Of a DNA stretch of 64,000 bases, positions 12,501 to 27,500 are shown in pieces; the stretch's first letter is position 1; each line of letters starts with the position of its first letter. The notes below the pieces were generated by a model, which did not search any database, was not told the origin of the DNA, and worked only from the letters and a program-made list of their open reading frames with translations. A program made the position numbers and the translations under genes. The stretch is from Paroedura picta (Eukaryota > Chordata > Lepidosauria > Squamata > Gekkonidae): the NCBI RefSeq assembly GCF_049243985.1, contig NC_135386.1:4858501-4922500 (forward strand), given 5' to 3'.

Positions 12501-15500
12501 ACACTCACAACCCTCTCGCTCATCTACTGTCACCTGCCACCCCTGAGCCTTCACAGAATCAGCCTCTCCATCAGACGGCCATCCAGCCTCTGTTTAAAAA
12601 TCTCCAAAGATGGAGAACCCACCACCTCCCGAGGAAGCCTGTGCCACTGAGAAGCCGCTCTAACGGTCAGGAACTTCTTCCGGATCTTTAGACGGGCTTT
12701 CTTTTGAATTAATTTCATCCCATTTGTTCTGGTCCGTCCCTCCGGGGCAAGAAAGAACAACTCTGCTCCATCCTCTACATGGCAGCCTTTTAAATACTTG
12801 GGAGAACAGGACATATGAGGAAAGTGGTGGCGGCTACAAGCACAGACGGCTTCAAGAAGAAGAAGAAGAAGAAGAGTTGGTTCTTATATGCCGCTTTTCC
12901 CTACCCGAAGGAGGCTCAAAGCGGCTTACAGTCGCCTTCCCTTTCCTCTCCCCACAACAGACACCTTGTGGGGTGGGTGAGGCTGAGAGAGCCCTGATAT
13001 CTCTGCTCGGTCAGAACAGCTTTATCAGTGCCGTGGCAAGGGGACTGGAGAATCGTGTGGACCAGTGGTACCACAGTAGCTATGAGCCACATATGGAACG
13101 CTCTGACTGGGAGAGGGATGCTTTGTATTCATGGCGCTTGGCTAGCAATAGCGGGAGGGTTTCTGGAGTTCTAGCACCACTGGTGAACCTCCTGATGGCA
13201 CTTGGGGCTTGGCCACTGTGTGACACCAAGTGTTGGCCTGGATGAGCCAATGGCCTCATCCAACATGGCTCCTCTTATGTTCTTATGTAATTACTAACAG
13301 GGTTAAACAATACGGCTTATCGAAACAAGGGGCCCAACAAGCAAGTGAGCCACGCAACCATGCAGACTAATTTCCTTTCTTAAGTGCTCACGCCTCAATA
13401 ACACCTGTTTATGACTCATCAGAGGAACTACTTTGGCAAACTGCTAACAGGAAGAGGTAGAGGCACTTCTGAAAGAGACAATATTGTTTTCAGGCAGGAT
13501 ACAGCCAGAAAAGCTCTAGGCGCCTTGCATGGAAAGCATAAGATGCAAACAAAGTTGAAGGAGACTGTAAAACAGAAGTCCTTCTGGGGTTTATGAAGGC
13601 TATGGGACGTATTCACAGTTCTTAAGGTTCCCATGGAGACGAACAACCGTGAACCCGTATTCAAGACTGAGGGCATCATCTTCAGACAGCACGACTCTGA
13701 ACCCTATAAGTTTCCTCTGTGTCTTAACAGGGAAAGGATTATTATTCCATCACCCATCAAGCTGCGATACTTACATAACTGTATTGTCATCCACCAAGAT
13801 GTCACAGCCATGAGCAGGGCATGAAATTGTCTGAAAGAAAATGACAAAAAAAGCTGTAAGGCAAAGTGTTCCCTTTGCTTTGGTGTCAGTAAAGAATCTC
13901 TAAGCTCCGTAACAGGGCTGCCGACCTCCAGGTAGGGACTGAAGACCCCCTGAAATTACTATTATTCTCCAGAATACATTAATCAGTTTCAGTTAAGGGG
14001 AGGAATGAGTGCTTGGGAAGGTGGACTGAATGGCATTATGCCCCAAGTAAGGTCCCCTCCAAAAGCTCTGCCCTGAACAAGCTCCACCCCCAAATTTCAG
14101 GAATTTTATAGCTCGTTATGGGCAGCGCCCTACCTGTGTACCCAGCACAGTACACAGTTATTACATAGCTTACATAAGCTGTACTGAAACTCCACTTGCT
14201 CCATGACCCAATGCGCCCCAGTGCAGCAAAATCTACAGCGTATTCCTCCCCCAATAAAAGTAATAACGAAAGCAGAATTTTACCTGGCCCATACCTTCCT
14301 CCATTATTTTGGTAGTTAAATACTCACTCCAGCACTGCATACAAAACTTGTGTCCACACTCTAAGCCAGTGAAATACTGGAGAGAAAGAGAGAGAAACAA
14401 ACAGGTGCCATTATATTCACCCACTCCTGCTCTGACTCTGTTTACTATCGGAGGAAAGGCCTTTCAAAAACGGCAAAGTCTTCAATTTTGAGCGGTCGTG
14501 CAGGTGACATTTTCCAGTGTTTGTTCGCCGGACGGCCCTCGTCCTCTTCAGCCGACGGCTCATCGCCGGCAGCGTATAGATTCGATTTGAAGGTCAAGCG
14601 GCAAGAGCCGATCCCACCTCAAACATTACAGCTTGAAAGGGTGTGCGAACAAGAGGAGCAGGGGACGTGGAGACCCATCAAAGTGATGCGCTCCACCAGA
14701 AAGCTGTTTGGCGTGGGACTTGTCCATACTAGTGAAGGAAGATGAGAGACAGTTTGCCAAGGGAACTGAAGGGGCAGTGGCTGCAATGTGTTGGGGAACC
14801 TTATGGGGGAACACATCAGACAGGGGGAGGTTGCAAGTCTGAATTATTTGAAAGGGCTATTTGGAAACTGGCCTATGCTTGTGTGGTTGGTCTGTGGACT
14901 TGCAGTGCCGTTTGCATACATGGAAATGGATTTGAGTGTATGATAGAAAAGAGATACTTTTCAATTAAATAAACAAGCCACTGTTTTTAGGAGGCATGAA
15001 ACACTGGAAACACATGGCCACTCTACTGGCTACCAAGTAGCCATGAGAGAAAAATAAATTGGGGGGGGGAGGAGAGAATTACTGTCATGTGACATAACAG
15101 GCGATAATTCTTCCTGTACTCACAGTTGAAAGTTTGGTAAAATTGTCGTGGAATTATCTGGACACTGACTCTCTTTAAAATGTCTGTCTTCTCTAAACCC
15201 CAGTGACGGAGCTTTTCAGCTTGCTTTATGTGCTACGGCTGAATTCCAAGATATTCTATTCTCCAAAGAACTTTTTAATAACCTGATTTCGGGGTTCATG
15301 TATTTAGGATTTTGAAGAGTTCTGGCTGTTTCCCATAGAAACAGCATGTCCACATCCCAGAAAGAAAACAGTTTTCAAATCCAAGAACGCCAGCTGAACA
15401 CTGACATTCAGTTGGAGTCAATTCATATATCACCACTTCGAAACAGGACTAAGTTTTATTGATATTTATTTGTATCCTGCCTTTCCCCTCAATGGGGGAT

Positions 15501-18500
15501 CCTAGAGTGGCTTATATCATTTTCCTCCATTTTATCGTCACGGTAATCCTGGGAGGGAGGTTAGCTTTGTGACTGGCCCACTGTCACCTACAGAGCTTCC
15601 TTGGCAGAGTGGAGATTCGAACCTGCGTTTCTTAGATCTTAGTCCGACTTGAATCAACACACTCACTACTGTAGAGCAAAGGTTCAATCGATTCAATCAC
15701 GCATTGAAAGACACACACAGGGTGTTTAAGTCTTTTCTTTCCAAAAAGGCAGATCACTGAAAGAGAATATTAAGTTACATGCTATGATATATTTTATTAA
15801 TAGCAGAAAATACCACCAAGAGAATGGAACAAGCAGTTTCACAGGCTAAATATTTCCTGAGTTTGGAAGCAAGAAAGCCAGCATGATCTGCACCGGTTCT
15901 AAGATTAAATCAGCGGACAAGAATCAATCTTTTTTACATTCAACTGTAGAGTCATACCTATCTTCACCACAGGAGGCGCTCACTAAGTCCAAACCATTTT
16001 GAGCCTGCCTGGCACATCTGGAAGTCTGACTTGGCATGGTGGGAGCAGCAATAGAATGGCTGCCATAGGAGACAGTCAGTCACCATATGACTGCCACAGT
16101 GTAGATCCTTGTGATGTGCTGGGAGCTACTGCCAAGGCAACATTTTTTTAAAAAAATCTCCCCAGCCAATCAAATCTGCAATCGCCAGTCAGAAACACTA
16201 CAGGGCAAAAGCCCTATCTGGCTCCACTCCCCCTTATTAAAAACACTTGGTGGGCACCAGAAAATATGTTGGCAGGTACCATCGGGCCCACGGGCACAAT
16301 GCTGGGGACTCCTGCAATAAGTAATAACCATGGTGTATACCCAGAAAATATTACAGGATGGCATTAAGTTGTTATGGGAAAATGTTTGCAAGCCACACTT
16401 TCCCAAAGGAAGTAGCCGACAGAAGAAAGTAGAGCATATTTTAGGACCCAAGTTGAAAAGGGTGAACAGCAAAACCCAAAATGCCTGGTTGGTTTCCAGT
16501 GGGATTCATGTACAGGCCCTGTAACGCACCCTTGAATTCTCTGCTATGGGCTGGAAGGTCAGAGATTTGAAGCTCTATTGTGACCTTTTGCCAGTAAGAG
16601 AGAAAACATGCTCCTGGCCTTATCAGGTCTACTATTTAGCTTAGAGAGACAAGCCACATTTAATGTTTTCTGAGGAGCAAAAATGCTGTTTGTTCTTAAG
16701 GTGCGAGTTCTTGACTTCACAATACTCACCGAGTTAGGATAGTTCAGATAGCAAATCTGACACGGCATGTCCTGGGCAGATGACCGGGTGTTCATCTGAC
16801 GTGTCCGGGATTTTTTACTAGGATTAATTACGTGACATTCTGCAAACAGCTTCTCCAGGTTGCCGTCAAAGTACCTGTTTGTGAACACGGGAGGAAGGCA
16901 AGCCGAGTCAAGAGGGAAAAAAAAAGGCTGGACAAAGAAGATTCCCCTGGTCTTCGCTACCAAATAATTAGATTAGGGGGCCGTCAAACGCGGTGACAAG
17001 TTAGAGCTTTGAAGCCCTATAAATAGGAATGGCCTCAATTCCATCTCATTGTGCAACCAGCTCACCACGGTCTGGTCCAGCACTGCAGAGTGGTAAGACT
17101 GAGGTAGGCCAACTTGGCATCATTTGCGGAAGGCGAAGATCAAAGTGTACACATCCCAGCTACCTTCTTGTCAAGATTTCATGCTTTAAAGCAGTGGTCC
17201 CCAACCTTTTTATCATCGGGGACCACTCAACGCCTTTTACTGAGGCCTGGTGGGGGGGGGGTAGTTTACTCCTCTACTCTCAACCACTGCCCTAACGCTC
17301 TCTGATCGCTATGGTAATGTTTAAACATCCCTTCAAAATAAGATACAGACACGCCACAACAATGAAGTGTGTTGTAAAGGGCTGGGGGGGGGATGAAGTA
17401 AAGGGCCGGGGGGGGGGAGAGAAGACGTCCTTCGGGGCCCACCTCCAATTAGTCGAAGGACCACATGTGGTCCGCGGCCCACAGGTTGGGGATCGCTACT
17501 TTAAAGGGTCAGCTCAGGGAAACACCTACTGCAGGGACCCTTCTTCCCCCCATAGTCAGTCGGTCGACACACAGACACAAAAATAACGCCCTCATAATAA
17601 AGTGTAGAAGAGCAGCTTGGCTGAGTGGCCAAGAACATACTCATAGTGCTGAAAGGCAAGTCATGTACTTCCCCCTAATTTGGTAGCTTGAGAGGTTAAA
17701 TTAGGGACTGTACAGATGGTGACTCTTCAGACATATTGGAACGCTCTCATCCTTCGCCTGCATGGGATTCATACCTTCGTTCCTTCCTGTCTCACAACTC
17801 TCTCCCCGGCTTTATAGAGCGGAATGTACAGGCTAAAGTCTAAGACAGAAGCTCTTCAGAAATGGAAGCAAAGGGTTATTTGACCAATATCCAGATTTGA
17901 GGACAGCTTAACAACACTCTCCTCTCCCCGTTTTATCTTCCCAACCATTGCGAGGGATGGTTAGGCTAACTTGAGTGAGGTCCCCAAGGTCACCCAGGGA
18001 ACTTCAGGGAAATCAAAGCTGGCTACTTCCTTCCCTAAACCGGGATCTCATCCGCCTGCTTCCAGAACTTGTTAAGCTATTGTGATTTAAATTTTTGAGT
18101 AAGCTCAGACACTCCCCCTCTCAATGGGACTGATTTTGGCCTGAACTGGCAGCCTACCAGCGCCCAAGCCGCCTCTGGTGACTCTAATCAAAGCCCAACC
18201 CCTAAGGTCAGGCAGGAAGCAGAGTGCCTTAGCCAGACTGAGTTCCGGCACCATTGCAGAAGAGCCGGAGTGTGACTCATCTTCTCAGTCTAGGATGCCC
18301 ATCTGCTGGAGCAGAACAGAGCTGCCATGAACATGCGCACTGCAGCGTCTTGGAGAGTCGCCACAGCGCAAGGCGGAGAAGGTACTGCCGCAGCCGCCGT
18401 GCCAATGACTAAAAAAACCCAGAGGAGTCTTGAAAACATTTGTTTCCTGACGAGCCTTTGTTGTGCTCTGCCTCTTTATTAAATCCCCGTTCTAAATGTC

Positions 18501-21500
18501 AAAGGTCTCGCCGACTGCTCGGAAAAAGCTGGCCGGTCTACCTTGTTCCGGGGCTTCCAGGCAATCCCCCCGATTTCTGCTCTCAAACAAAGCCAACGGC
18601 AGCTGAATCCCAATTTGAGGGACCCCTGTTGCAACACCGTTCCCTAAATGGGCCGCATGCAGAGGGAGTAGAAAGCCCTGCGGGAGGCCCCTACTATGAC
18701 ACCAGCTGTCGGAGCACGAGGGATTTCTAAGCCGTTGAATGAAACAGAAAAATTGTCCATGGCACACACAAAAGGCGTGGAAGGTCACCCCTCGTGAATG
18801 AGGGCCTGACTAAAGCCGAAGTCATGCTTTACCAAGCAAGTAGACGACACCCAGGCCCTCCGCAACATCTGATCTCTGGAAACCTTTCTATGCAAACATT
18901 TGCACTGGCGTAATGTCCATCCACAAAGCCATGCTGTAACTGGGCTTACTGGAAGCCCTGGTGCTGCCTTCATCCATCAGCAATGATGTGGGGGGTGGGG
19001 GGGGGATCGATGCATCTTTGTTAGCAACTTATCTTGGGCAAAGCAACTTGGCAGCAATTCCAGACAGCCCTCAATCATGATCCACGACCTCTAAGAAGGC
19101 TACAGGGGCTGGGAGTGGGAGGGAAAACGGGCCCGTACGAGAGACCGCACACACCTTTGCCCTCTAAGCCGTTCAAACAAGTGTGGAAAGAAGAGTTTGG
19201 CATCAGAAGAGTTTGACTTGGCCTCGCTACCGTCAGATGCTGACTCATCACAAACCTGCCTTTTAGTCATCAAACTTGTTAGAACGTAAAAAAGGGCAAG
19301 AATTCCCCGCTGTTATCTTTGCACTGTTCCCGCACAAGTGTTTCCCGCTCATTTCCTCGCCAGGCAACCTGGGCGCAGACTAAGGCAAACCACTTCCTAA
19401 AAAGCATGACTGGAACAAAAGATTCCAGAGATCTTGGATATGAGTCAATGGCAGTTAAGAAGAAGTGCAAAGGGGGAGAGGGAGAACTCGGGTGGAAATT
19501 ACGGAAGCTGGATTTGCTTCTCATTTTAAACCAGGGAGTTTGGCTCAAGTGGCTTTCGACACAAACAAATCCAGCAGTTGTACGAATGCTCCTTCGAAGA
19601 GTTACACCAATCAAAGCAGAAATTTAACCCAGTATAAATATATTCCAGTTGTGTTCGAATCATAGAATCATAGAGTTGGAAGGGGCCATACAGGCCATCT
19701 AGTCCAACCCAGGCTCAACGCAGGGTCAGCCCTAAGCATCCTAAAGCATCCAAGAAAAGTGTGTATCCAACCTTTGCTTGAAGACTGCCAGTGAGGGGGA
19801 GCTCACCACCTCCTTAGGCAGCCTATTCCACTGCTGAACTACTCTGACTGTGAAATTTTTTTTCCTAATATCTAGCCTATATCGTTGTACTTGAAGTTTA
19901 AACCCATTACTGCGTGTCCTCTCCTCTGCAGCCAACAGAAACAGCATCCTGCCCTCCTCCAAGTGACAACCTTTCAAATACTTAAATACTTAAATACTAT
20001 GTTCCTAGGAGCACCAGAATAAAATACACCACTTTGTGTTTATTCCCAGACCTGGCAATAGTCTGTGATGCCACTTTAGATTACACACACAGAAATGCCA
20101 ATGCTTTAGTCTCACGGGAAACTGGGAATACCACTGGGCACATGCACTGTTAAGGTTGACATAAACCCTGCAGATTTTCTTAAAATGTAGAATTTTCACT
20201 CCTGACTTTCGTAAGCAATCTGTTCCCCAAAGTGAACTGTGCTGACCTAGGGAAACCAACAGTATGCCTTGCTGTAAGGGCAAAGGGAGTCACTGCAGGC
20301 TTACTGTGAAGGCTCCTAATTCTATGAAGAAAAAGGAGGCCACTTTGCTGGGTTTGCTCCGTTCAGGGAGGCCGGAACAAATTCTTTCCCACTTCCTGTC
20401 TCCATTGTGGGAGTCACCATAACAAGGAGCAATAAAGGAAAGGAAGTACTAATTTCTGAAGTACTAAAAGCTTAAATATAACAAGACACAAAGTAAGTAA
20501 CTTCTTCCATGTGACTAGGAGAAAGCCTTATCAGTCATGATACCAATCACTCCAGGGCAACCAGAATACTAATGACACCAAAAACTAAATTGTTTTCGGT
20601 AACTCAGAGGCAAATTAACAGTACACAGGAATATGATGCCTTGGGGACAAGAATATGCAGTGAAAGAGCTGCTTGTTTTTAAAGGCCAAATGCCCTTATA
20701 TACCACTTAAATACCATCTCCTGGAAACAGCAATCTACTTACTGACCCCACCTTAGGGCCACTTCCCCTCCCCCCTCCCCGACACAACCATATTATTTTC
20801 CTTATCATGGAATAGCTAATGCAATTAAGCACCTCTCGATCTGAAAGGAAGCACTCTTGTATCCACAATGCTCCATTGCATTTCCTTTACTTAAGGAAGC
20901 GAGCCGTGACACAAAATGTACGAGCTTTTCACGAATGCAGATGAACAGCTAAGCACAGAGGATGGGAGCCCCAAACCTAGTGGGTCACCAGAAACATCTT
21001 ATACGCACAGAAAAACAGAAAGAAAAAGAAGATTCTGGCTTACCTTTCCATCAGCTTTTCTTTATCCCAGTTGAAATGACTAAGGAGTATCCTGGTAATG
21101 GTTGCTGGATTCTATGGAAAAAACAAACAAACGGGTGGAAAGTTATTGTGGAAGAGAACTTAGCAGTCAGTCTGAAAATGTCTTTTAAAAACGGGTGGAA
21201 AGTTATTGTAGAAGAGAACTTAGCAGCCAGTCTGAAAATGTCTTTTAAAAACAGAAGTTTTAATAAGGTTAAGTATCAACTGTACTTTAAGTACAGATTA
21301 AGGAACTCTGAACTCCCTTTATACTGTGTGAACCATGTGCCCAAGGTAAAAAGCATGACTAACATCAGAATAGGCGCTTCATGCATTTTAGTTATGATCA
21401 AGGTGAGTTTGCCAAGCATCCATCATGGCCGATTTCAACAAGAACGGCCAGAACCCAAATTTTGGAGAAAGCATCTGCATCAGCAAAGGGCCAACATAAG

Positions 21501-24500
21501 GTAAAGGTATCCCCGGTGCAAGCACCGAGTCATGTCTGACCCTTGGGGTGACGCCCTCTAGCGTTTTCATGGCAGACTCAATACGGGGTGGTTTGCCAGT
21601 GCCTTCCCCAGTCATGACCGTTTACCCCCCATCAAGCTGGGTACTCATTTCACCGACCTCGGAAGGATGGAAGGCTGAGTCAACCTTGAGCCGGCTGCTG
21701 GGATCGAACTCCCAACCTCATGGGCAAAGCTTTCAGGCGGCTGCCTTACCACTCTGCGCCACAAGAGGCTCTTGTAAAGAAGACATAAAGAAGGCATTTA
21801 AAACTAGACCAAAGGCCTGCCACTAGAATCACTCTCATCCTGCTCCCAACAGCTCCTGAGCAACTCATTCATTCACTGGCATTTCATAAGTCTTGGTACT
21901 TTCCCACCAATGACATCACATGAACATACATAGTATGTTTACATAGTAAATCAGATCACCTGTAGATCACTGCCTAGTCTGGACTCTCTGGGTTGCCAGA
22001 GATTGAACCAATGGCTTTCTGCACACTTCACTACCACATTATGCTCCCTCATCAATACTATCCTGCACCACTTCTCAATCATGTGCATACCCCTTGCTTT
22101 CTCCTCTCTTGTTCCTCTTTACCAGAGGCATTCCTTGCTGAACGGACCATCTTAACTTGCCACTGATCAAGTCCCTAAACAACCAACAACTCCTGAATAG
22201 TTTTCAGGAGTCGTTGGTTGTTTAGGGATTAGGGAAAACTCCTGAATAGTTTTCAGGAGTCACGGTAAAGGGACTGTAAAACAGATCAGTTCCCAAACAA
22301 AAAGACTCACTGCCTGCAAAAGTATGTGGGATCTGTTCTACGTTAACCAATTCCCCTCAAAATCCAACAAGACATTTCAATATATATTTACCGTTGCGTG
22401 CAAAAAACAAATTTAACCAAACAGCACAGCTACAACGGTCTAAGACACAGGCTTAAACAGCACTCGAGTATTGTCTGCTCTGCCGACACATTTTAAGTCC
22501 TTTTGACTTTCATAGTTACTGCATGCCGACATTCTCAGAAAAGCTGATGAGACGACTCCTCAAGTTCCAACTAAAAACAAAAGAACCACTGTTGAAGTCT
22601 TGCACATTGTTCCCGGACAGCTTTTACAGCAAGTCGCTGGTAATGTGTTAGAATTTAATTGTTCTAGCTGCTCCTGCGTTCTGACTGACACACAAAGGAA
22701 AAGCCAGCTAAATTGGCTCGTTTTTTTAATCTCCCTGAAATTTCTCAGGTTAATCATAAACAGAAACAGGGTTATTTCAGCAAGTTTTTTTGTTTGTTTG
22801 TTTGTTTCGGGAAGCATGGGTGAATCTGGAGAAACATCTCCAGCATCAGTGTTAATTTACTCACACTCTACCTATAAGTTTGAACTGATTAATGCCATGA
22901 CATTGTCTCTGAAGAAGGGAGCGTGCACACGAAAGCTCGAACCTTGAATGAAACCTGGTTGGTCTTAAAGGTGCCCCTGGACTCTAAATTCGAAATTGCT
23001 TGTGTTTTTCCACAAGCCAGGGAGGAAATAAAAATGCATGAAGTGGAAAGTCACCATGCTGTTTGTTGCAATAAAGAGAAAGGGAGGAGGCGAGAGACTC
23101 TAAAGATTTCAGCAGCTTTTGTTTCCTCAACAGGTCAAAACCAGTGAAGTCATGCAGGGATGGAGGCTTCCTTCCAGCGACTGTAATGTCACAATGGTGG
23201 CTGGATGTGGAGATTCTTCAAGAGCAATCGACTTCTGAAACTTTCAGCCCCCTGAATACCAAGCAGTCATGGCTTTGAGGGGAAAGCTCACAAAAATGAT
23301 TCCATCCATGGTCAATCATTGCACGCCTTCTGCTGTCCTTTTTGATCAGCCATGGTTGACCTTTTTACCTCTCCCTTAAAGCACTGGGACACATTTACCC
23401 ACAGGCTAGGTGAAAAAGAGTCTATTGCCCTAACTTTTTTTTTTTTTTTTGGGGGGGGGGGGGAGCTCAGGCGGAAGAAGGGCAGAAAATGAATCAAAGT
23501 TTCAAGAGGAAAACTGGTTGCAATGAGCCAGGTTACCTTATGTGTGCTAAACTCAGGGGGATTTTATGGGTATTTTGTGGGTATTGTTGTTTTATCATTT
23601 TATTGTAAACCGCCACAAGTCTTGAGAGAGCGGCGGTATATAAATCAAATAATAAATAAATAAATGCATCAACTTGCAGTTCTCTCGGGTACTGGGTATA
23701 TTTGTAATTTTGTTCATATAAAAATATTTGATACAATTTCACCAATGTCAAACATTGCAACTATATATATTATACAAGTTATACATTACACATTTTACAT
23801 TAAAGCACTAAAATTAATTAAGGTTTGATAGGGTAACTAGGTATTGCATGTCATTCAATTTCTCCCAAATTCCATTTATTTGGGGGGAAAAAACAATATT
23901 TTTTCCTGACTTCAAAATTCCCAGAAAATTCATACCTCTTGCGTCTTTCAATATTGTTTCTATGCAGAGCTAAACCCACTACGATCTATGAGCTTAGACT
24001 GTAGTAACACCGTATAAGACTGCAGGGAGCACAAAGGGGTGATAGACATTATTTTACTCATAAAACAATTCAAGGGAAACAGTGTTGATAATTTGCCTGC
24101 CAACTCACAGTGATTCAGTAAAACAACAGTTCCATCAAAATTTTAGTCAATATCCGCACACGGAGTTTGTTTGATGCTGTTCTCTTTAAAAAACAGAATA
24201 TCCCAGAAAAGGCTCGTCTCCAATAGCTCTGTGTTGCAGCGTTCGTTTTTGTCAGACCCCGAAGTTATTCTGCCAAAAGTCTTGAGGGAGATCAGGATAA
24301 ATATTCCAAGTATTCTCGGACATAACACGGTGAATGGGTTTGCTGCTTACCAAGCCTTTTTCAAGCCGTGCACAAATCTTCTTCGCATCTTGAAAGTATT
24401 TGCAGTCTACAACCCGGCTTATGCTAAAGCTTCAAAGAGCAAACACATTACATAACACCCTCTTTTTACTGAGGCCTGCACTGCTGTGATAACAAGCCTG

Positions 24501-27500
24501 CTCTATCGCCCTACGGACAAACTGTGCCATCCTAAAACGAGGACTGATTTGAGAGGTACAACTGTTGGACTAGTTGTAAGGCAGCTGTTCTATTTTTCTA
24601 AGTGATTCTATCCAGCATTATATCATTTAAAGAGCAACAGGCTCTAACCTGGAGAACTTGGGAGTGGGATTCCCTACTCCTCCTCCACATGCAGCCAGCT
24701 GGGTGACCTTGGGCCGGTCACAGTTCTCTCAGAGCTCTCTCTGCCTCATACACCTCACGGGGTTCTTGTTGTGGGGGGGAGGAAGATGATTGCAAACTGC
24801 TTTGAGACTCTTTCAGGTAGTAAAAAAGCAAAGTACAAAAGACCAGCTCTTAAAAATATAACCGAGGATCTGCAGGCTGCTTCAAAACTTTCTTCTGCTA
24901 CCTCAAATGAATCTATTTTTACCATCAAATGCATTTCAGAATACCCTACGCCCTCTAGCTAGATAAACTATGCAATCTAGGATACCAGGAGTCTCATATC
25001 TATCAGCAACTAAACCGCAACTTTAGTAGAATGTATAGGTTAGTACCAAGTACGGATTATTTTATATTGAATTATATACGGATTATGTTGAATGAGGTGG
25101 GGACGCGGTGTGGTTTATTTATTGCATGGCATAATTACACAGCTTCTGAACTCTTGTGCTTTCCTACTTCTACCGACAGGGTAACACAACTACTCATCCT
25201 GATCTACTGCCATCCAATCAGGTCTGTTTGGAGATTACCTGCAACTATCCTATGGTCAATGGGTAAAGCACGTTCTTCCCCTTGCTAATCAGCACCTGCA
25301 CAAAGAAAAAAATAAGCTGCCACCTGTACCTGTGGATCTCTCTGCCTCCATAGACAATATTTAAGGAAGAAGACCCACCAAGCCACATTCATGGTAATTA
25401 AGAGCAGCAGGAGGCTTGATAGTATCCAAGGCGGCCTCAACACCTGATGAAAGGGGCCAACAATCCTTAAAAGTCTCGACAACCACACTGGATTAATTAT
25501 CTCTCGCTCATTCGGGAAACCCTCCCAGAATCATCAGGAAACCCTGGTTGAGAAACCCTGCTATAACCATTAAGGCCTCCCTTTCCTCACCATCCCAAGA
25601 CATCGTTGTTGAGGGGCGGTATGTAAATTAAATGAAGGAATAAATATTAACCCAGATCACTGCATGTTATTTGATTTTTTTTTCTTTAAGAAACCAAATC
25701 TTGCAATTTTCATGGATTTCTGTGGCTTATCGGCGGGAGGCAATTCTTATCTAGCACCAGGAAGAAGTTATTCATCAGCCAGTTGCAGGGCTAGTGGCTT
25801 CTACTTCTCTAGAAACATCAGTTTAACCTGGGAGGGGCCTTAGCTTGGTAGCAGAGCATCTGCTTTGCATGCCAAAGGTTCCATGGCTCAACTGCTGGCA
25901 TCCCCAGTTAAAAACGTGTCTGAATACATACTGTGCAAAGTAATTAACAGCAGCATAGCAACCACCATGTTCTTGAAAATAGTATGCAAGCCAGCCAACG
26001 ATAGTATGTAAAACTAGTCCCTTCTGCTCACAATCTGCCTCCGATTTTCGGTGTCTGAACAAGTAACCTTTCTTCTCTCCAAACATAAGGATACTTTGGG
26101 CTAGTGACAATGCAAGTTCAGGGTGGTATTCCATTCTATAGACTGCACAACTCTTCCAGGATATATATCCCGTTTGGGAAGCAACAAGGGGCACAGGGTT
26201 CAACTTCAGAAACATCAGAGACTGAGGGGCAAAGGGGGGTGGGAGTGCCCAGACCAACTGAGAACTGATCAGGTAACCCAGGAAGAACAGCCAAGAACGA
26301 GGGATCCAGCAGACGAAGCACATTTGCTGTTTGAATAATAATCCAGTCTTAAGTCTGACCTTGGAAGTGTCCGGCACCGAGATGGCCGGAGACATGGACT
26401 CCTGACATGCCTCTATATTACAGATCAGGAGAGGATAAGCTCACAGTCAGGATCTACTTAATTGGGGAGGGGACAGAAAGACCACCTGCCCTTCTGGCCA
26501 CTGCTGCTCAACCCACAGTAATCTCACAACCCTCACTGTTCTGAATCGATACATTCCAGTTGTTCTTCCTCACCCCTAACAGAATCTGACAGGAAATTAA
26601 CAGGCCTGGTAGATGCCTGAAAAGCGGAATATGCTTACGTTATTAAACATCCCACGTGATTTCTATTTGGCAAGAAGTGCACAGGCAGCTGTGAGTAACT
26701 CTGTGAGGTCCCTTTACTCTAAAATCAGAAACTCTTAGCAGCCTTCCTTATAAGTACTTGGCAAATATTATAAACCCAGTAGAGAGAATGCCGTAGCAAT
26801 TTAGGAATATAGGTTAAAGTTAATCACCTCTCTCTCTGGTTTCAAATTCCACCCAAGGCCCTTCAAATTTGGGCTTTGTTTGCTTCTGGTCAAGACATCT
26901 GTGGGACCAGTTTAGAGGGCAGGATCGTGTCAAGGAGACTTTTACGGTAGGATCTCTAGAGCAGGGGTAGTCAGTCAACCTGTGGTTCTCCAGATGTTCA
27001 TGGAAAACAATTTCCAAGAGCCCCTGCCAGCATTTGCTGGAGGACCACAGGTTGACTACCCCTGCTCTAGAATACAACCCCCAGCAGCAGTACCCCACTG
27101 AGTTCTAGATCCTTCCAACAGGTTTGCCCATAGCCTTGTGCACAGTTCAGAAGGCCAAGAAATGATGGATCTACTTTGAAAAGAATGAAGAGCAAGGCAT
27201 CATATAAATTAGCTGGAGAGCAACCCACTTCCTCTCAGCTGGCCTCCTGAGTGGTCCTCTCTCTCAGGGAGTATGCAAAGCTTTTCTTACTGTTCCAGAA
27301 AGCCTATGAACTGAATCAAAAAAAAAACGAGGCTGTTAATCTTTTAGTGGCTCGACTGCTGGATTAATTTTATGTATTTGCTGGATTCCAATACATTTCT
27401 ACAAACTCACACAGATACACATATATAGTTAAAAATGCTACTCATTTAACATATAGGCTTTGAGTAGTGTCACATTCGAATTCATGTAACCAGGCATAAA

